DNA from: Pontibacter actiniarum
Lineage (GTDB): Bacteria > Bacteroidota > Bacteroidia > Cytophagales > Hymenobacteraceae
Reading direction: 5' to 3'
Assembly (NCBI RefSeq): GCF_003585765.1
Contig: NZ_CP021235.1
Location: forward strand, 1 to 64,000
DNA length: 64,000 nt
How positions within the stretch are numbered: position 1 is the first letter of the stretch; every line of letters starts with the position of its first letter. This document shows positions 55,803 to 64,000 of this stretch, one piece after another. The notes below the pieces were generated by a model. The model had not been told where the DNA came from and searched no databases. It saw only the letters and a program-made list of their open reading frames with translations. The position numbers were made by a program, and so were the translations under genes.

Positions 55803-55834
55803 AAGGAGGAGGGGTTGCCCCTCCTCCTTTTTTA
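55801..55834. terminator. Bidirectional terminator between convergent genes
   Basis: AAAAGGAGGAGGGG and CCCCTCCTCCTTTT form a 14-bp stem around TTG, flanked by A- and T-runs. It serves the ComB-like gene and the dtd-mazG pair. Confidence 0.88.
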
Positions 55835-56161
55835 TTACTTCAGCTTCTCGTTTTGCTTATGCCGTTCGCTGTCGCGTTCGGTTTTCTTGTGCAGGTTCTT
55901 CTCCAGCGCCTCCGTCAGGTTTACGCCGGTTTGGTTGGCCAGGCAGATCAGCACAAACAGTACGTCGGCCAGCTCGTCGCCTAACTGCTTGCCTTCATCG
56001 CTCTTCTTAAACGACTGCTCTCCGTACTGCCTCGAGATAATCCGGGCCACCTCGCCCACCTCTTCTGTCAGTATGGCCATGTTCGTTAGTTCGTTAAAGT
56101 AGCGAACCCCGTTTTCTTTGATCCACTTATCTACAATGGCTTGTGCTTCGGCTATGGTCAT
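55835..56161 (-). CDS. MazG-like nucleotide pyrophosphohydrolase
   Basis: The protein has 108 residues, an all-alpha NTP-PPase with the metal-binding EEVGEVARIISRQYGE and KQLGDELADVLFVLICLANQTG motifs. It probably removes non-canonical or excess nucleoside triphosphates. It begins two bases after the dtd stop codon, so the two are one transcript. Confidence 0.88.
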   Translation of the reverse strand: MTIAEAQAIVDKWIKENGVRYFNELTNMAILTEEVGEVARIISRQYGEQSFKKSDEGKQLGDELADVLFVLICLANQTGVNLTEALEKNLHKKTERDSERHKQNEKLK

Positions 56162-56163
56162 GG

Positions 56164-56622
56164 CTAAAATAGGTCTTTCTGTTTGGTGTCCATCACAATG
56201 GTTACGGGGCCGTCGTTCCGCAGCGACACCTTCATGTCGGCTCCGAACTCCCCGGTCTGCACCGGCTTTCCCAGTGCCTGCTCCATCAGTTCCACAAAGC
56301 GCTCATACAAGGGGACAGCAACGGCAGGAGGGGCCGCATAGATATAAGAGGGACGGTTGCCCTTCTTTGTGCTGGCGTAAAGTGTGAACTGGCTGATGAC
56401 AAGCACTTCGCCGTTGACATCTTTTATACTTAGGTTCATCTTATCTTCTGTGTCGGAGAAGATGCGCAGCCCTGCCACTTTACCGGCCATCCATTTCAGG
56501 TCTTCTTCGGTGTCGTCGGCGGTAAAGCCTGCCAGCAGCAGCAAGCCCAGACCGATCTGGCCTTTTACCGTGCCTTCAATCTCTACTGCAGCCTGTGTTA
56601 CCCGCTGAATAACAATTCGCAT
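56164..56622 (-). CDS. dtd: D-aminoacyl-tRNA deacylase
   Basis: Dtd hydrolyses D-amino acids from tRNA. The 152 residues show MRIVIQRVTQAAVEI at the start, VISQFTLYASTKKGNRPS and the cross-subunit NDGPVTIVMD motif. The ATG at 56622 is the family start; nine further upstream codons are not conserved. First gene of the dtd-mazG pair. Confidence 0.94.
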   Translation of the reverse strand: MRIVIQRVTQAAVEIEGTVKGQIGLGLLLLAGFTADDTEEDLKWMAGKVAGLRIFSDTEDKMNLSIKDVNGEVLVISQFTLYASTKKGNRPSYIYAAPPAVAVPLYERFVELMEQALGKPVQTGEFGADMKVSLRNDGPVTIVMDTKQKDLF

Positions 56623-56976
56623 AACATGTTTGCTTTTGGTTCTGGGCAAATATAAGGCGAAGGGGGCAGAGTTATAAGCTTAGAGAGAAGAGTTGTGCTG
56701 TAGCGAGTGCCCTGGCTGTCTTTTTCTGCGTGTTCGGGCAGGCCGTTCAGGCGAACCTCTCCGAGCCCCGCCTGGACATTGCTCGTGAGCCCTGCCTCGG
56801 CTGTGAACGCTTTTCAGGGCGGCAGCTTGGAAGAACAGCTTAGTGCAAGTGGCATCAACAGCAGCTACGCAAGTATAAGCAGTGGCAGCCGGAGGCACAG
56901 GCGGATATCCACGCCACGGGAGAAAGTACAGGCAGATGTGTTGATGCGGTTTTGCCGCCACCTGCACCGGTTGCCG
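56623..56976. other. Intergenic region with repeat B fragment
   Basis: This 354-bp spacer separates dtd and the lipoprotein gene, both leftward. It contains a family B fragment at 56821-56917. No gene is supported. Confidence 0.5.
56821..56917 (+). repeat. Dispersed repeat family B, copy 3 (partial)
   Basis: GGCAGCTTGG, GCTACGCAAGTATAAGCAG, GGCAGCC and GGCACAGGCGGAT align with copies 1 and 2, with ACGCCA at the position of GCGCCAG. About 100 bp are recognisable. Confidence 0.5.
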
Positions 56977-57624
56977 CTAGTCTACATAGCCATCATACTT
57001 GATTCGGCTCACTTTCCCTTTCTGCAAGTAAAAGTGCAGTGTTATAGGCGCGCCTTCACGGTTAGAGGCTACAATCTCGTTGGGGGTCTGCATGATTCTG
57101 ATATCTGATCCCTGGCCTTTCAGGCTTTTCATCAGTTCGGCCTGGCTCATACCCACCCGCAGGTTGTTTCGCAGCGACACGCTGGCGCTGCGAATGTCGG
57201 CGGCCTGCAGGTGCAGGTCCCCTGAGTGGGTCGGCGCGTAAAACTCCATCATTGAGTTGCCGAAGCGGATTGTGTAGATGGTGTCCGTTACGTCAGGGTT
57301 GTGCAGGTTCTCGATGGCATCGGCATCAACGGTGAAATCAGCATCGATGCGGTCGAAGTAGGTGCTCAGGTTGTTGCTCTGCTGGCGGTTGGCCACAAAG
57401 GGGTTGCCCAGCAGGCTGGTGGTGGCGCGCTCCAGCGAGCGGCTGGCAGCGAGTGTGTCGGGCGAGGCGGCGGTGCGGCGTTCGCGCGGCATATCGGTCT
57501 CCTCGTCTGCCGTACTGTCGGTAGAGCAGGCGGAGGCAATAGTATGGACAAGCAACAGCAGCACGAGCAACCGTAGCGTAAGGCTATACTTGTGGCGTAA
57601 GCTGCTGTTTAGGCGGTAAAACAT
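56977..57624 (-). CDS. Putative lipoprotein, unknown function
   Basis: The protein has 215 residues with an N-terminal hydrophobic segment (SLTLRLLVLLLLVHTIASAC) whose Cys suggests lipid attachment, an acidic linker (STDSTADEETDMPRER), and a C-terminal beta-rich part (YTIRFGNSMMEFYAPT ... GAPITLHFYLQKGKVSRIKY). No family recognised. Confidence 0.65.
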   Translation of the reverse strand: MFYRLNSSLRHKYSLTLRLLVLLLLVHTIASACSTDSTADEETDMPRERRTAASPDTLAASRSLERATTSLLGNPFVANRQQSNNLSTYFDRIDADFTVDADAIENLHNPDVTDTIYTIRFGNSMMEFYAPTHSGDLHLQAADIRSASVSLRNNLRVGMSQAELMKSLKGQGSDIRIMQTPNEIVASNREGAPITLHFYLQKGKVSRIKYDGYVD

Positions 57625-57769
57625 AGTGAACGATGTATATTAAAAAAGTGCAGGTATTAACTATACGTACATACGAGTATTTACCGCCCAAAAGTTATAG
57701 TATAAACAGCTGCCGTTGGTTTGCTTAGGCCCGGGATATAGTATAATTTGGCAGCAAAGATGGTAAAAA

Positions 57770-58672
57770 ATGGAAACACAGCAAATAGCGCTCATCACAT
57801 ATAAAAGCACGGGCAACTACACAGGCGTATCCGAGGAAGAAAACAGTAAACTGCTGGGTTTGTTGCAGGAAAAAGGGCTGCATGTGGCGCTCGAAATCTG
57901 GGACGACCCGGCGGTGGACTGGGCGAAGTATGACCTGGTGGTGCTGAAGTCGCCCTGGGACTACTTCGATAAGATTGAAGCCTTTTATACCTGGCTGGAT
58001 AAGCTGGAGGAGCTCGGCGTGCGGGTGCTAAATCCAATCCGGACAGTGCGCTGGAACGCCGATAAGCGTTACCTGGTGGAGCTGCAGGAGCAGGGGGTAA
58101 AGGTGGTGCCAAGCGTGTGGCTGGAGCAGGGAACGCAGCTGGATGTGGCGGCGACCCTCGCGCAGCTGCAGTCGGAGCGGATCATCGTGAAACCGGCCGT
58201 TAGCGGCGGAGCCAAAAATACCTTTGCCCTGACCCGTGCAGAGGCCGGGGCCAAAGCAGAAAGTATAAACGAGCTGTTGCAGCAGGAAAGCTTCCTGGCG
58301 CAGCCTTTCATCCCCGAGATACAGACCCAGGGAGAGTGGTCTTTCCTGTTCTTTAACGGAGCGTACAGCCACACCGTGCTTAAAACCGCCAAGCCCGGCG
58401 ATTTCAGGGTGCAGCACTTCTTTGGCGGCACCGTGCACACGCCGGAGCCACCGGCACACCTGCTGGAGGCGGCCCACAACCTGGTAGACGCCTATGCCTC
58501 CGGCTGCCTCTACGCCCGCGTAGACGGTGTGGAGCTAAACGGAGAACTCGTGCTGATGGAGCTGGAGCTGATCGAGCCCTTCCTGTTTATGGCTACCAGC
58601 GAGGGGGCGTTTGAGCGCTACTACGAGGCGTTGTTAGAGCAGCTGCAGCAACCGTCAGCAAGTATGGCCTAG
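57770..58672 (+). CDS. ATP-grasp enzyme (RimK/glutathione-synthetase-like)
   Basis: The protein has 300 residues with the ATP-grasp fold: VVLKSPWDYFDK near residue 60, an ATP-lysine region (RIIVKPAVSGGAKNTFAL) and the C-terminal metal/phosphate region (GVELNGELVLMELELIEP). It probably ligates a carboxylate to an amine or thiol. Product unknown. Its stop codon shares the CTAG tetramer with that of the convergent Usp gene. Confidence 0.8.
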   Translation: METQQIALITYKSTGNYTGVSEEENSKLLGLLQEKGLHVALEIWDDPAVDWAKYDLVVLKSPWDYFDKIEAFYTWLDKLEELGVRVLNPIRTVRWNADKRYLVELQEQGVKVVPSVWLEQGTQLDVAATLAQLQSERIIVKPAVSGGAKNTFALTRAEAGAKAESINELLQQESFLAQPFIPEIQTQGEWSFLFFNGAYSHTVLKTAKPGDFRVQHFFGGTVHTPEPPAHLLEAAHNLVDAYASGCLYARVDGVELNGELVLMELELIEPFLFMATSEGAFERYYEALLEQLQQPSASMA

Positions 58673-59571
58673 GCCTTTCCAGGGCTGTGGAAAATCAGCA
58701 TCGGCACCTGCATCTCCAGCACGAGCTTTTTACTGAGGCTTGGCTGGAAAATGCTGCTGAGCAGGGAGCGCTGGTGGTTGTTAACGGCGATCAGCTCCAC
58801 TTTCTCCCGGGCCACAAACTCCTGCAGTGCCTCGGCCACATCATCTCCCTGCAGCAATGCGAACTGCAGTGCGTGGTTGGGCAGTTCCTGGTTCAGCCTG
58901 TCTTCCAGTTGCGCCAGCTTTCGGGTGTCCTTTTCCTCGGAGCTGTCGGTGCCGATGTGGGCGCAAACAATAATCGGGTTAAATGCCCGCAGGAGCAGCT
59001 GTAGGGAGGCAAGCGCCTGTGCGTCGGTTTTGTCGAAGTCGGTGGCGTAGAGGATGCGGCGGAGGCTGCGGCCCTGGTAGCTCTCGGGCACGGTCAGCAG
59101 CGGCACCTTAGCGTCATCGATCATCTTGGTGGTAACTGTGCCGAAGAAGGAGCGGACAAAGTTGTCCTCGCCTTTGGTGCCCATCACGAGCAGGTCGGGC
59201 TTAAAGCGTTTGATCTCCTCCGGAATAACGTCTTCCGGCATGCCGTTGATAAAGGCCCGCTTCAGGTGCACATGCTGCCCGTGCGCGTTGGCTTTTGCCT
59301 GCAGCTCCTCGTACAGCTCGTCCAGCCCGGCGTGCTCGTCTGTCTGGTTGCGATGCAGCACGCGGTCTGTCACCTCCTCGGAGCCGGGGCTAAGCGGGCT
59401 GCGGCCGGTGTCGGAGAAGGGGTTCTCGAGCTCGGGCTCCAGCAGGTAATCGCTGAAACAGTGGAGCAGCAGCAGCTCGGCTTCCGGTGCGGCGGCGGCC
59501 ACGTGCATGGCATAGTCGCAGGCGTTGGAGGAGCTGGCGGTTAAATCTACGGGTAGGAGTATTCTGAACAT
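58669..59571 (-). CDS. Tandem universal stress protein
   Basis: The protein has 300 residues and two Usp folds. The first starts FRILLPVDLTASSSNACDYA and contains the ATP-type GTKGEDNFVRSFFGTVTTK; the second starts LRRILYATDFDKTDAQALAS. Such proteins bind ATP or AMP and rise under stress. The ATG at 59571 is chosen; the upstream open codons (rich in Arg/Ser) lack family character. It ends in the same CTAG tetramer as the ATP-grasp gene. Confidence 0.85.
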   Translation of the reverse strand: MFRILLPVDLTASSSNACDYAMHVAAAAPEAELLLLHCFSDYLLEPELENPFSDTGRSPLSPGSEEVTDRVLHRNQTDEHAGLDELYEELQAKANAHGQHVHLKRAFINGMPEDVIPEEIKRFKPDLLVMGTKGEDNFVRSFFGTVTTKMIDDAKVPLLTVPESYQGRSLRRILYATDFDKTDAQALASLQLLLRAFNPIIVCAHIGTDSSEEKDTRKLAQLEDRLNQELPNHALQFALLQGDDVAEALQEFVAREKVELIAVNNHQRSLLSSIFQPSLSKKLVLEMQVPMLIFHSPGKA

Positions 59572-59683
59572 GTGTCTTGTTTTTAGGCTTGGCTGTTGTA
59601 TACGTGGCGAGGTAGAAAAGGAGTTGTGCCGGGTGCGGGCAGCCTTATCCAACAGAGGCTCGGGGAAGTTCCAAAAATTACAT

Positions 59684-59691
59684 TAGTTTTG
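59684..59691 (+). promoter_or_regulatory. -7 promoter box before the 906-residue protein gene
   Basis: TAGTTTTG matches TAnnTTTG, 19 bp before the ATG. Confidence 0.45.
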
Positions 59692-59710
59692 TAGCTCGAA
59701 AACGCTTGGC

Positions 59711-62431
59711 ATGCCAAAACGCATCGTATTCTTCTTCATCGGCTTTGTTATACTTGCCTCGCTGGCCTACTATGGCTTTAACCGCTGGAAGGGCTCCAGG
59801 GAGAAGGTAGACCTATGGACGCTGGTGCCTGACGATGCGGCGCTGGTGCTGGAAACCCAGAACCACCAGGAACTGATGGAGCATTTGCAGGAGACGGAGC
59901 TGTGGCAGAGCTTTTCGCTGCTCCCCTTTGCCCAGCGCTTCGAGGAAGACATGGCCTACCTCGACAGCATATCTCCCGGAAGCCAGCGCCTCACCCGCTT
60001 TCTGAACGAAAAAAACATACTTACCTCCCTGCACGTGACAGGCAAGACGGAGGTGGCCTTTGTCTTCTATGTGCCGGTCAGCTCTGTGGGGGAGCACCGC
60101 TTTCTGCGGACGCTCTCGGAGAACATCAACAAGAGCGATATTTTTGAGGAGGACTCGCGGGATTACCAGGGCATGCTGCTCACCGACATAAAGAACAACC
60201 GCAACGGCAGAAGCTTCACCTATTTTACCTACCATAACAACATCATCCTGAGTGAGTCCCCGGTGCTGGTGGAGGAGATTGTGCGGCGCATTACCAGGGG
60301 CAAGCCCAAATCTATCGCAGCCGAGTTCCAGAACACGAACTACCTGAACCAGCCCGAGGTGTACGCCAACGTTTTTGTGAACTACCGTGCGCTGCCCGAC
60401 CTGCTGGGGCTGTTCCTGGAGGAGAAGCTGATGCCGGAGGTGCGTTACCTGTCCACGCTCTGCCAGAACGGAATGCTGGAGCTGAAACTGGAGCGGAACA
60501 AGATATTTTTGAATGGATTCTCCACCCCCGAGTTGCTCAAGAACTCGCTGCACCGGGAAATGGAGCCACAGAAGCCGCAGCCGCTGGGCGTAAGGGCGTA
60601 CTTGCCCAACCGCACGGCTATGCTGCTGCACTTCGGGCTGCAGGAGATAGAGCGCCTGCGCCAGCAGCAGGCAACCAACAAGTCCGTTTACGCGGCCACG
60701 CTGGACAGCCTGGCCCAGACGCTCAGCGATGAGGCGGCGCTGGCTTACATGGAGTCCAGCAGCGTTAGCCAGAGCCCGGAGAAGGTAGCCTACGCGCACA
60801 TGGCCAACCCTGCGCTGGCACAGCGGCTACTGGATAAACTGAGCGCGCAGGTGGCCGGCGCCAAAAAGCAAAAACCGTTTGTAGAGAAGTACGGCAGCTA
60901 CACCATTCAGCTGGTAAACGTGCCGGACCTGCCGCAGCAGCTGCTTGGCCGGGTGTTCCAGGGCTTTGAGCAGAGCTACGTGGTGCAGGTGGACGATTAC
61001 CTGCTCATTGCCGAGGAGATGACGACCCTGCGGCAACTCTTGGATGATATCTCGGATGAGAACGTGTGGGGCAAGTCGGTGGCGCAAAAAGCCTTTCTGG
61101 AGGAGACCCTGCAGGAGGCGAACCTCAGCCTGTTTCTGAACACCGTCAATGCCTGGTACTTGCTTAACCGCTACACCACGGACGAGGACCGGGAGAACCT
61201 GCTGCAGAATGCCACCCTCATCAAAAGGTTTTCGCAGGTGAGCCTGCAGTTCTCCATTGTAGAGGGCCGCTATTACACCAGCCTGGTTATCCGGAGGCCG
61301 GACCAAAGCAAGGCAACCGGGCAGCAGGCGTTTGAGGAGGAGAAAAGCATTGTTTTCGATAAGCGGCTGGACACCCGTCCGTTCCCGGTGCAGAACGCCG
61401 TGGACCGAAGCCGCGAGGTAGTGGTGCAGGACTCGGCTAATGTGCTCATCAACGTAACGGCGTCCGGCCAACGGGGCTGGGTAGACTCGGTGGGCACCTC
61501 GCTGCGCAGCGGTATCAAGCAAATCGAGTACGGGCCGGATAAAAAGCTCCGCTTCCTTTTTATCACCGCCAACCGCATTCACGCCGTTAACAACCAGGGG
61601 CAGTCGCTGGAGAACTTCCCGTTTAACGTACCCGACTCTCTGAGCCTGCAGCACCTGGCGGTGTTCGACTACGAGAACAACGGCAACTACCGCCTGCTGG
61701 TAGACGACAACATGGGCAACCTCTACATGTACAACATGCAGGGGGCAGCTGTGCAGGGCTGGCAGCCGCGCCGCATGGACTATCGCCTGGCGGCGGAACC
61801 GCAGCATCTGCGGGTAGGCGGCCGCGATGTGATCCTGGTGCTGTTGGAGAACGGCTACGTGTACGCCCTGAACCGCGAGGGGGAAACCTACCCCGGCTTC
61901 CCGATCAACCTAAAGTCTCCGCTCACTTCCGGGGCTGTCGCTAAAGTAGGGGCAGACCTGAAGCGCACCGAAGTTACCGCCGTGACACGCTACGGCAGTG
62001 TGATCACGTTTAACCTGCAGGGCAGGGTGCTAAACCGGGAGCAGCTGCTGCGCCCAAGCAAGCGCGCCATGTTTGAGCTGGTGCCGGAGAGCAGCAACGG
62101 CCGCTCGTTTATTATCGTGCGGCAGGAGCAAGGCAAAGTGGCCGTCTTCGACCAGGACCTGAAAGAGGTGTTTGAGAAGCGCTACGTTACCTCCGCCTCC
62201 AAAATAGTGCAGTACTTCCACTTCGGGGGAGACCACAAGGTATACGCCATCACGGAAACCGGCCCGCAGAAAACATACCTCTACAATGCGGAGGGAAGCC
62301 TGATCGGCAACCGCACGCTGGAGAACAACCAACCGGTCACCATCTACTACAACGAAACGGCCAACAATTACACGTTGTACCTCACATCAGGCAAGCAGCT
62401 CAAGAAAATGCAGTTTCGCGTGGGGGAGTAG
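59711..62431 (+). CDS. Membrane-anchored 906-residue protein with propeller-like C-terminus
   Basis: Unknown function. A short N-terminal anchor (IVFFFIGFVILASLAYYGF) is followed by a large periplasmic part. The first about 550 residues (PDDAALVLETQNHQELMEHL, ADYLDSIS...) resemble the style of DUF3352-type proteins. The C-terminal about 320 residues have blade-like repeats (LRFLFITANRIHAVNNQGQS, YRLLVDDNMGNLYMYNMQG, VILVLLENGYVYALNREGE, VITFNLQGRVLNREQ) as in PQQ/FG-GAP beta-propellers. No enzymatic motif. Encoded alone. Confidence 0.72.
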   Translation: MPKRIVFFFIGFVILASLAYYGFNRWKGSREKVDLWTLVPDDAALVLETQNHQELMEHLQETELWQSFSLLPFAQRFEEDMAYLDSISPGSQRLTRFLNEKNILTSLHVTGKTEVAFVFYVPVSSVGEHRFLRTLSENINKSDIFEEDSRDYQGMLLTDIKNNRNGRSFTYFTYHNNIILSESPVLVEEIVRRITRGKPKSIAAEFQNTNYLNQPEVYANVFVNYRALPDLLGLFLEEKLMPEVRYLSTLCQNGMLELKLERNKIFLNGFSTPELLKNSLHREMEPQKPQPLGVRAYLPNRTAMLLHFGLQEIERLRQQQATNKSVYAATLDSLAQTLSDEAALAYMESSSVSQSPEKVAYAHMANPALAQRLLDKLSAQVAGAKKQKPFVEKYGSYTIQLVNVPDLPQQLLGRVFQGFEQSYVVQVDDYLLIAEEMTTLRQLLDDISDENVWGKSVAQKAFLEETLQEANLSLFLNTVNAWYLLNRYTTDEDRENLLQNATLIKRFSQVSLQFSIVEGRYYTSLVIRRPDQSKATGQQAFEEEKSIVFDKRLDTRPFPVQNAVDRSREVVVQDSANVLINVTASGQRGWVDSVGTSLRSGIKQIEYGPDKKLRFLFITANRIHAVNNQGQSLENFPFNVPDSLSLQHLAVFDYENNGNYRLLVDDNMGNLYMYNMQGAAVQGWQPRRMDYRLAAEPQHLRVGGRDVILVLLENGYVYALNREGETYPGFPINLKSPLTSGAVAKVGADLKRTEVTAVTRYGSVITFNLQGRVLNREQLLRPSKRAMFELVPESSNGRSFIIVRQEQGKVAVFDQDLKEVFEKRYVTSASKIVQYFHFGGDHKVYAITETGPQKTYLYNAEGSLIGNRTLENNQPVTIYYNETANNYTLYLTSGKQLKKMQFRVGE

Positions 62432-62506
62432 GATAAAGAGCAGAAAAAGCTTAGCTTACACTAGGCTTCTTAACTTACGCAATACCTTATCCCTACAACC
62501 CACTTT

Positions 62507-63283
62507 ATGCAAAGACCTGTACTTTTACTCTTTATCATCGGCATATTAGTATGTAGCTGTTCCAGGTCCGATACGCCGGCGCCTGTAGCCTTTGCTGACT
62601 TCAAAACAGTTGCTCATTCACATCTGATAGACATAGAAGAGCATACAGCAGACCGAACTGTAGGTGGAGCCGCTGATTTTGTGTACAAGGGAGGAAAACC
62701 ATTGAAGCGGATAGGGGGAGGCGTACAGATGGGGGGTGTGCTATGGAGACATTCTGGCTTTTATGACACGGTCATGTACACCGCTCCAAACCTCATCACC
62801 ATCGTCTCAAAAGAGAACCTTGATGATTACAACGGGCACCCGAATAAAAGGGAAATTATACTTGAAAACGGACTTGTAAAGCAAAAGATCACGTATGATG
62901 ATGCTTACTTCTGGTCATACACAGACACAATAGACTATTACTACGACGCCGCACGACGGCTGCAACGCACCCGGCAGCGCACGAAACACTACGTTATAGA
63001 AAGAAACTATGCTTTTGACGCTAAGGGTAACCTGAGAAGCATACTGGGTGAAAAGAAGGACAGGTACGATAACACTGTCGTTGGAACAACCGAGGAGCAT
63101 TTTGGCGGTTACGATGATAAGCCCAACCCCTTAAAGGGAATATGTTTGTGGCAGGACCTGCTGTACCTTACCTTGTCTGCCAACAACTTCACGTCCTATT
63201 CCTACAGGGGAGATAAAGGCTTCAGGGATATCACCTGGACCTTAGCCTATGATGAGAACGGCAACGCGGACTTCTCAAAGTAG
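62507..63283 (+). CDS. Putative lipoprotein, unknown function
   Basis: The protein has 258 residues, with a lipobox (LLFIIGILVCSC). The mature part is beta-rich, with YD/KG-type strand repeats (YYYDAARRLQRTRQR, YAFDAKGNLRSILGE, TLAYDENGNADF) that resemble RHS-like or DUF4595-like strands. The function and family were not determined. Base use is a little more AT-rich than the preceding gene. Confidence 0.65.
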   Translation: MQRPVLLLFIIGILVCSCSRSDTPAPVAFADFKTVAHSHLIDIEEHTADRTVGGAADFVYKGGKPLKRIGGGVQMGGVLWRHSGFYDTVMYTAPNLITIVSKENLDDYNGHPNKREIILENGLVKQKITYDDAYFWSYTDTIDYYYDAARRLQRTRQRTKHYVIERNYAFDAKGNLRSILGEKKDRYDNTVVGTTEEHFGGYDDKPNPLKGICLWQDLLYLTLSANNFTSYSYRGDKGFRDITWTLAYDENGNADFSK

Positions 63284-63312
63284 CACCGCAACCCTAACCA
63301 AAAGTAAGCCCG

Positions 63313-64000
63313 TCAAAAGCTCCTGAACCAGCCCTTTTTGTAGAAGAAGTACAGCTGCAGCAAGATAAGTGTGCTCATCAGGCTCAGCAGGATGGGGTAC
63401 GAGTACGGCTCGTACAGCTCCGGCATGCTGTACGGCATCACGTGTCCAGTCTCCGGGTTCTCCCGCGAAAAGTTCATCCCGTAGAGCCCTACAATAAAGC
63501 TTAGCGGGATAAAGATGCTGGAGATAATGGTCAGCACCTTCATGATCTCGTTCATGCGGTTACTCACCGTGGACATGTACAGCTCCACCAAACTGGAGGT
63601 CATTTCCTTGTGGTTGTCCACCAGGTCTATGAGCTGCACGGCATGGTCGTAGGCATCGCGGAAGTAGACCTTCATGCTGTCGGGAATGGTGTCTTCGTCC
63701 ATGCGCAGCAGCTCGTTCATCAGGTCGCGCTCGGGCCAGCTGATGCGGCGCAGCTTCACCAACTCGCTTTTCAGGTCCAGGATCTGGGTGAGTGTAGCCT
63801 TAGAAGGCTCGCGGAGCACCTGCGTTTCCAGGTCCTCGATGTACATGCCGATGTCCGCCATTACCGGGAAGTAATAATCAAGCACCACATCGAGTATGGC
63901 GTAGGCCATGTACATGGTGGGCCGCTGCCTGATAACGCCCCTGCCTATGCGGATGCGCTCACGCAGCGGGTCCAGGCAGTCGCCGTAATCGCTCTGCAGG
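63313..64000 (-). CDS. corA: CorA-family magnesium/cobalt transporter (5' end beyond window)
   Basis: The C-terminal part of a CorA channel. The open frame continues through the window edge, so the true N-terminus lies outside. The long helix region (LRRISWPERDLMNELLRMDE ) leads into the first membrane helix (IISSIFIPLSFIVGLYGMNF) with the selectivity motif GMN and the second helix (YPILLSLMSTLILLQLYFFYK). The basic C-terminus KKGWFRSF is normal. Cation import across the inner membrane is the expected role. Confidence 0.92.
   Translation of the reverse strand, partial: LQSDYGDCLDPLRERIRIGRGVIRQRPTMYMAYAILDVVLDYYFPVMADIGMYIEDLETQVLREPSKATLTQILDLKSELVKLRRISWPERDLMNELLRMDEDTIPDSMKVYFRDAYDHAVQLIDLVDNHKEMTSSLVELYMSTVSNRMNEIMKVLTIISSIFIPLSFIVGLYGMNFSRENPETGHVMPYSMPELYEPYSYPILLSLMSTLILLQLYFFYKKGWFRSF

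Noticed and set aside
1-64000. AAGTATA as a promoter element
   Set aside because: Most copies lie inside genes in both orientations and do not fit TAnnTTTG; promoter function cannot explain the distribution.
1-64000. tRNA, rRNA, riboswitch classes and CRISPR arrays
   Set aside because: The spacers were read for cloverleaf ends, rRNA-like blocks and regularly spaced repeats; none was recognised, though a covariance search could still find one.

Overview
The window reads as the start of a circular chromosome rotated to the dnaA start codon, from a moderately GC-rich member of the Bacteroidota. The evidence is a SusC/SusD pair, a PorQ-type type IX secretion protein, an OmpA/beta-propeller protein with the PorE domain order, DUF6702, few Shine-Dalgarno sequences, and several TAnnTTTG-type -7 promoter boxes. 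The overall look is of Cytophagales/Hymenobacteraceae (Pontibacter-like); that placement is inference.

Layout. 1-8.6 kb: dnaA, a small membrane protein, a GH3-like adenylating enzyme, then dxr, rseP and a LysM protein in a row, and a DUF6702 protein. 9-17.5 kb: an OmpA/PD40 protein, lon, porQ, hslU (no hslV beside it) and an SDR oxidoreductase. 17.6-18.9 kb: an orphan InsA-like DNA-binding protein and a 0.9-kb gene-poor stretch full of dispersed repeats. 18.9-32.9 kb: one coherent acetate/short-chain-acid module (porin, DUF4212 + sodium:solute symporter, small membrane protein, transporter-histidine kinase hybrid, receiver, a PrpE-Acs protein read as a single 1285-codon frame, a cNMP/CBS/DUF294 protein and a DnaQ-type exonuclease). 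33.0-36.9 kb: a visibly AT-richer island (lipoprotein, DUF4269, a VOC/Yellow-like pair with a divergent HxlR regulator, a small membrane protein) marked by four GTTAGC motifs and one good attC-like structure. 37-45.5 kb: housekeeping genes (NUDIX, acyltransferase, gatC, TPR membrane protein, ABC ATPase, PduO-type adenosyltransferase, ilvE, prfB with its programmed +1 frameshift). 46-51 kb: SusC/SusD. 51-64 kb: rnhB, a histidine kinase/response regulator pair, gcvT, a ComB-like phosphatase, mazG-like and dtd, a lipoprotein, an ATP-grasp enzyme, a tandem Usp protein, a 906-residue unknown, a lipoprotein, and a CorA transporter cut by the window end.

Beyond genes, three things stand out. (1) The heptamer AAGTATA/TATACTT occurs about fifty times by eye, against roughly six expected from base composition, in genes and spacers and inside some terminator stems. 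(2) Two families of dispersed non-coding repeats occur; one copy of the first lies inside a copy of the second, whose other copy looks like the empty site. (3) The AT-rich island resembles integron cassettes without a visible integrase. No tRNA, rRNA, CRISPR array or complete insertion sequence was recognised.
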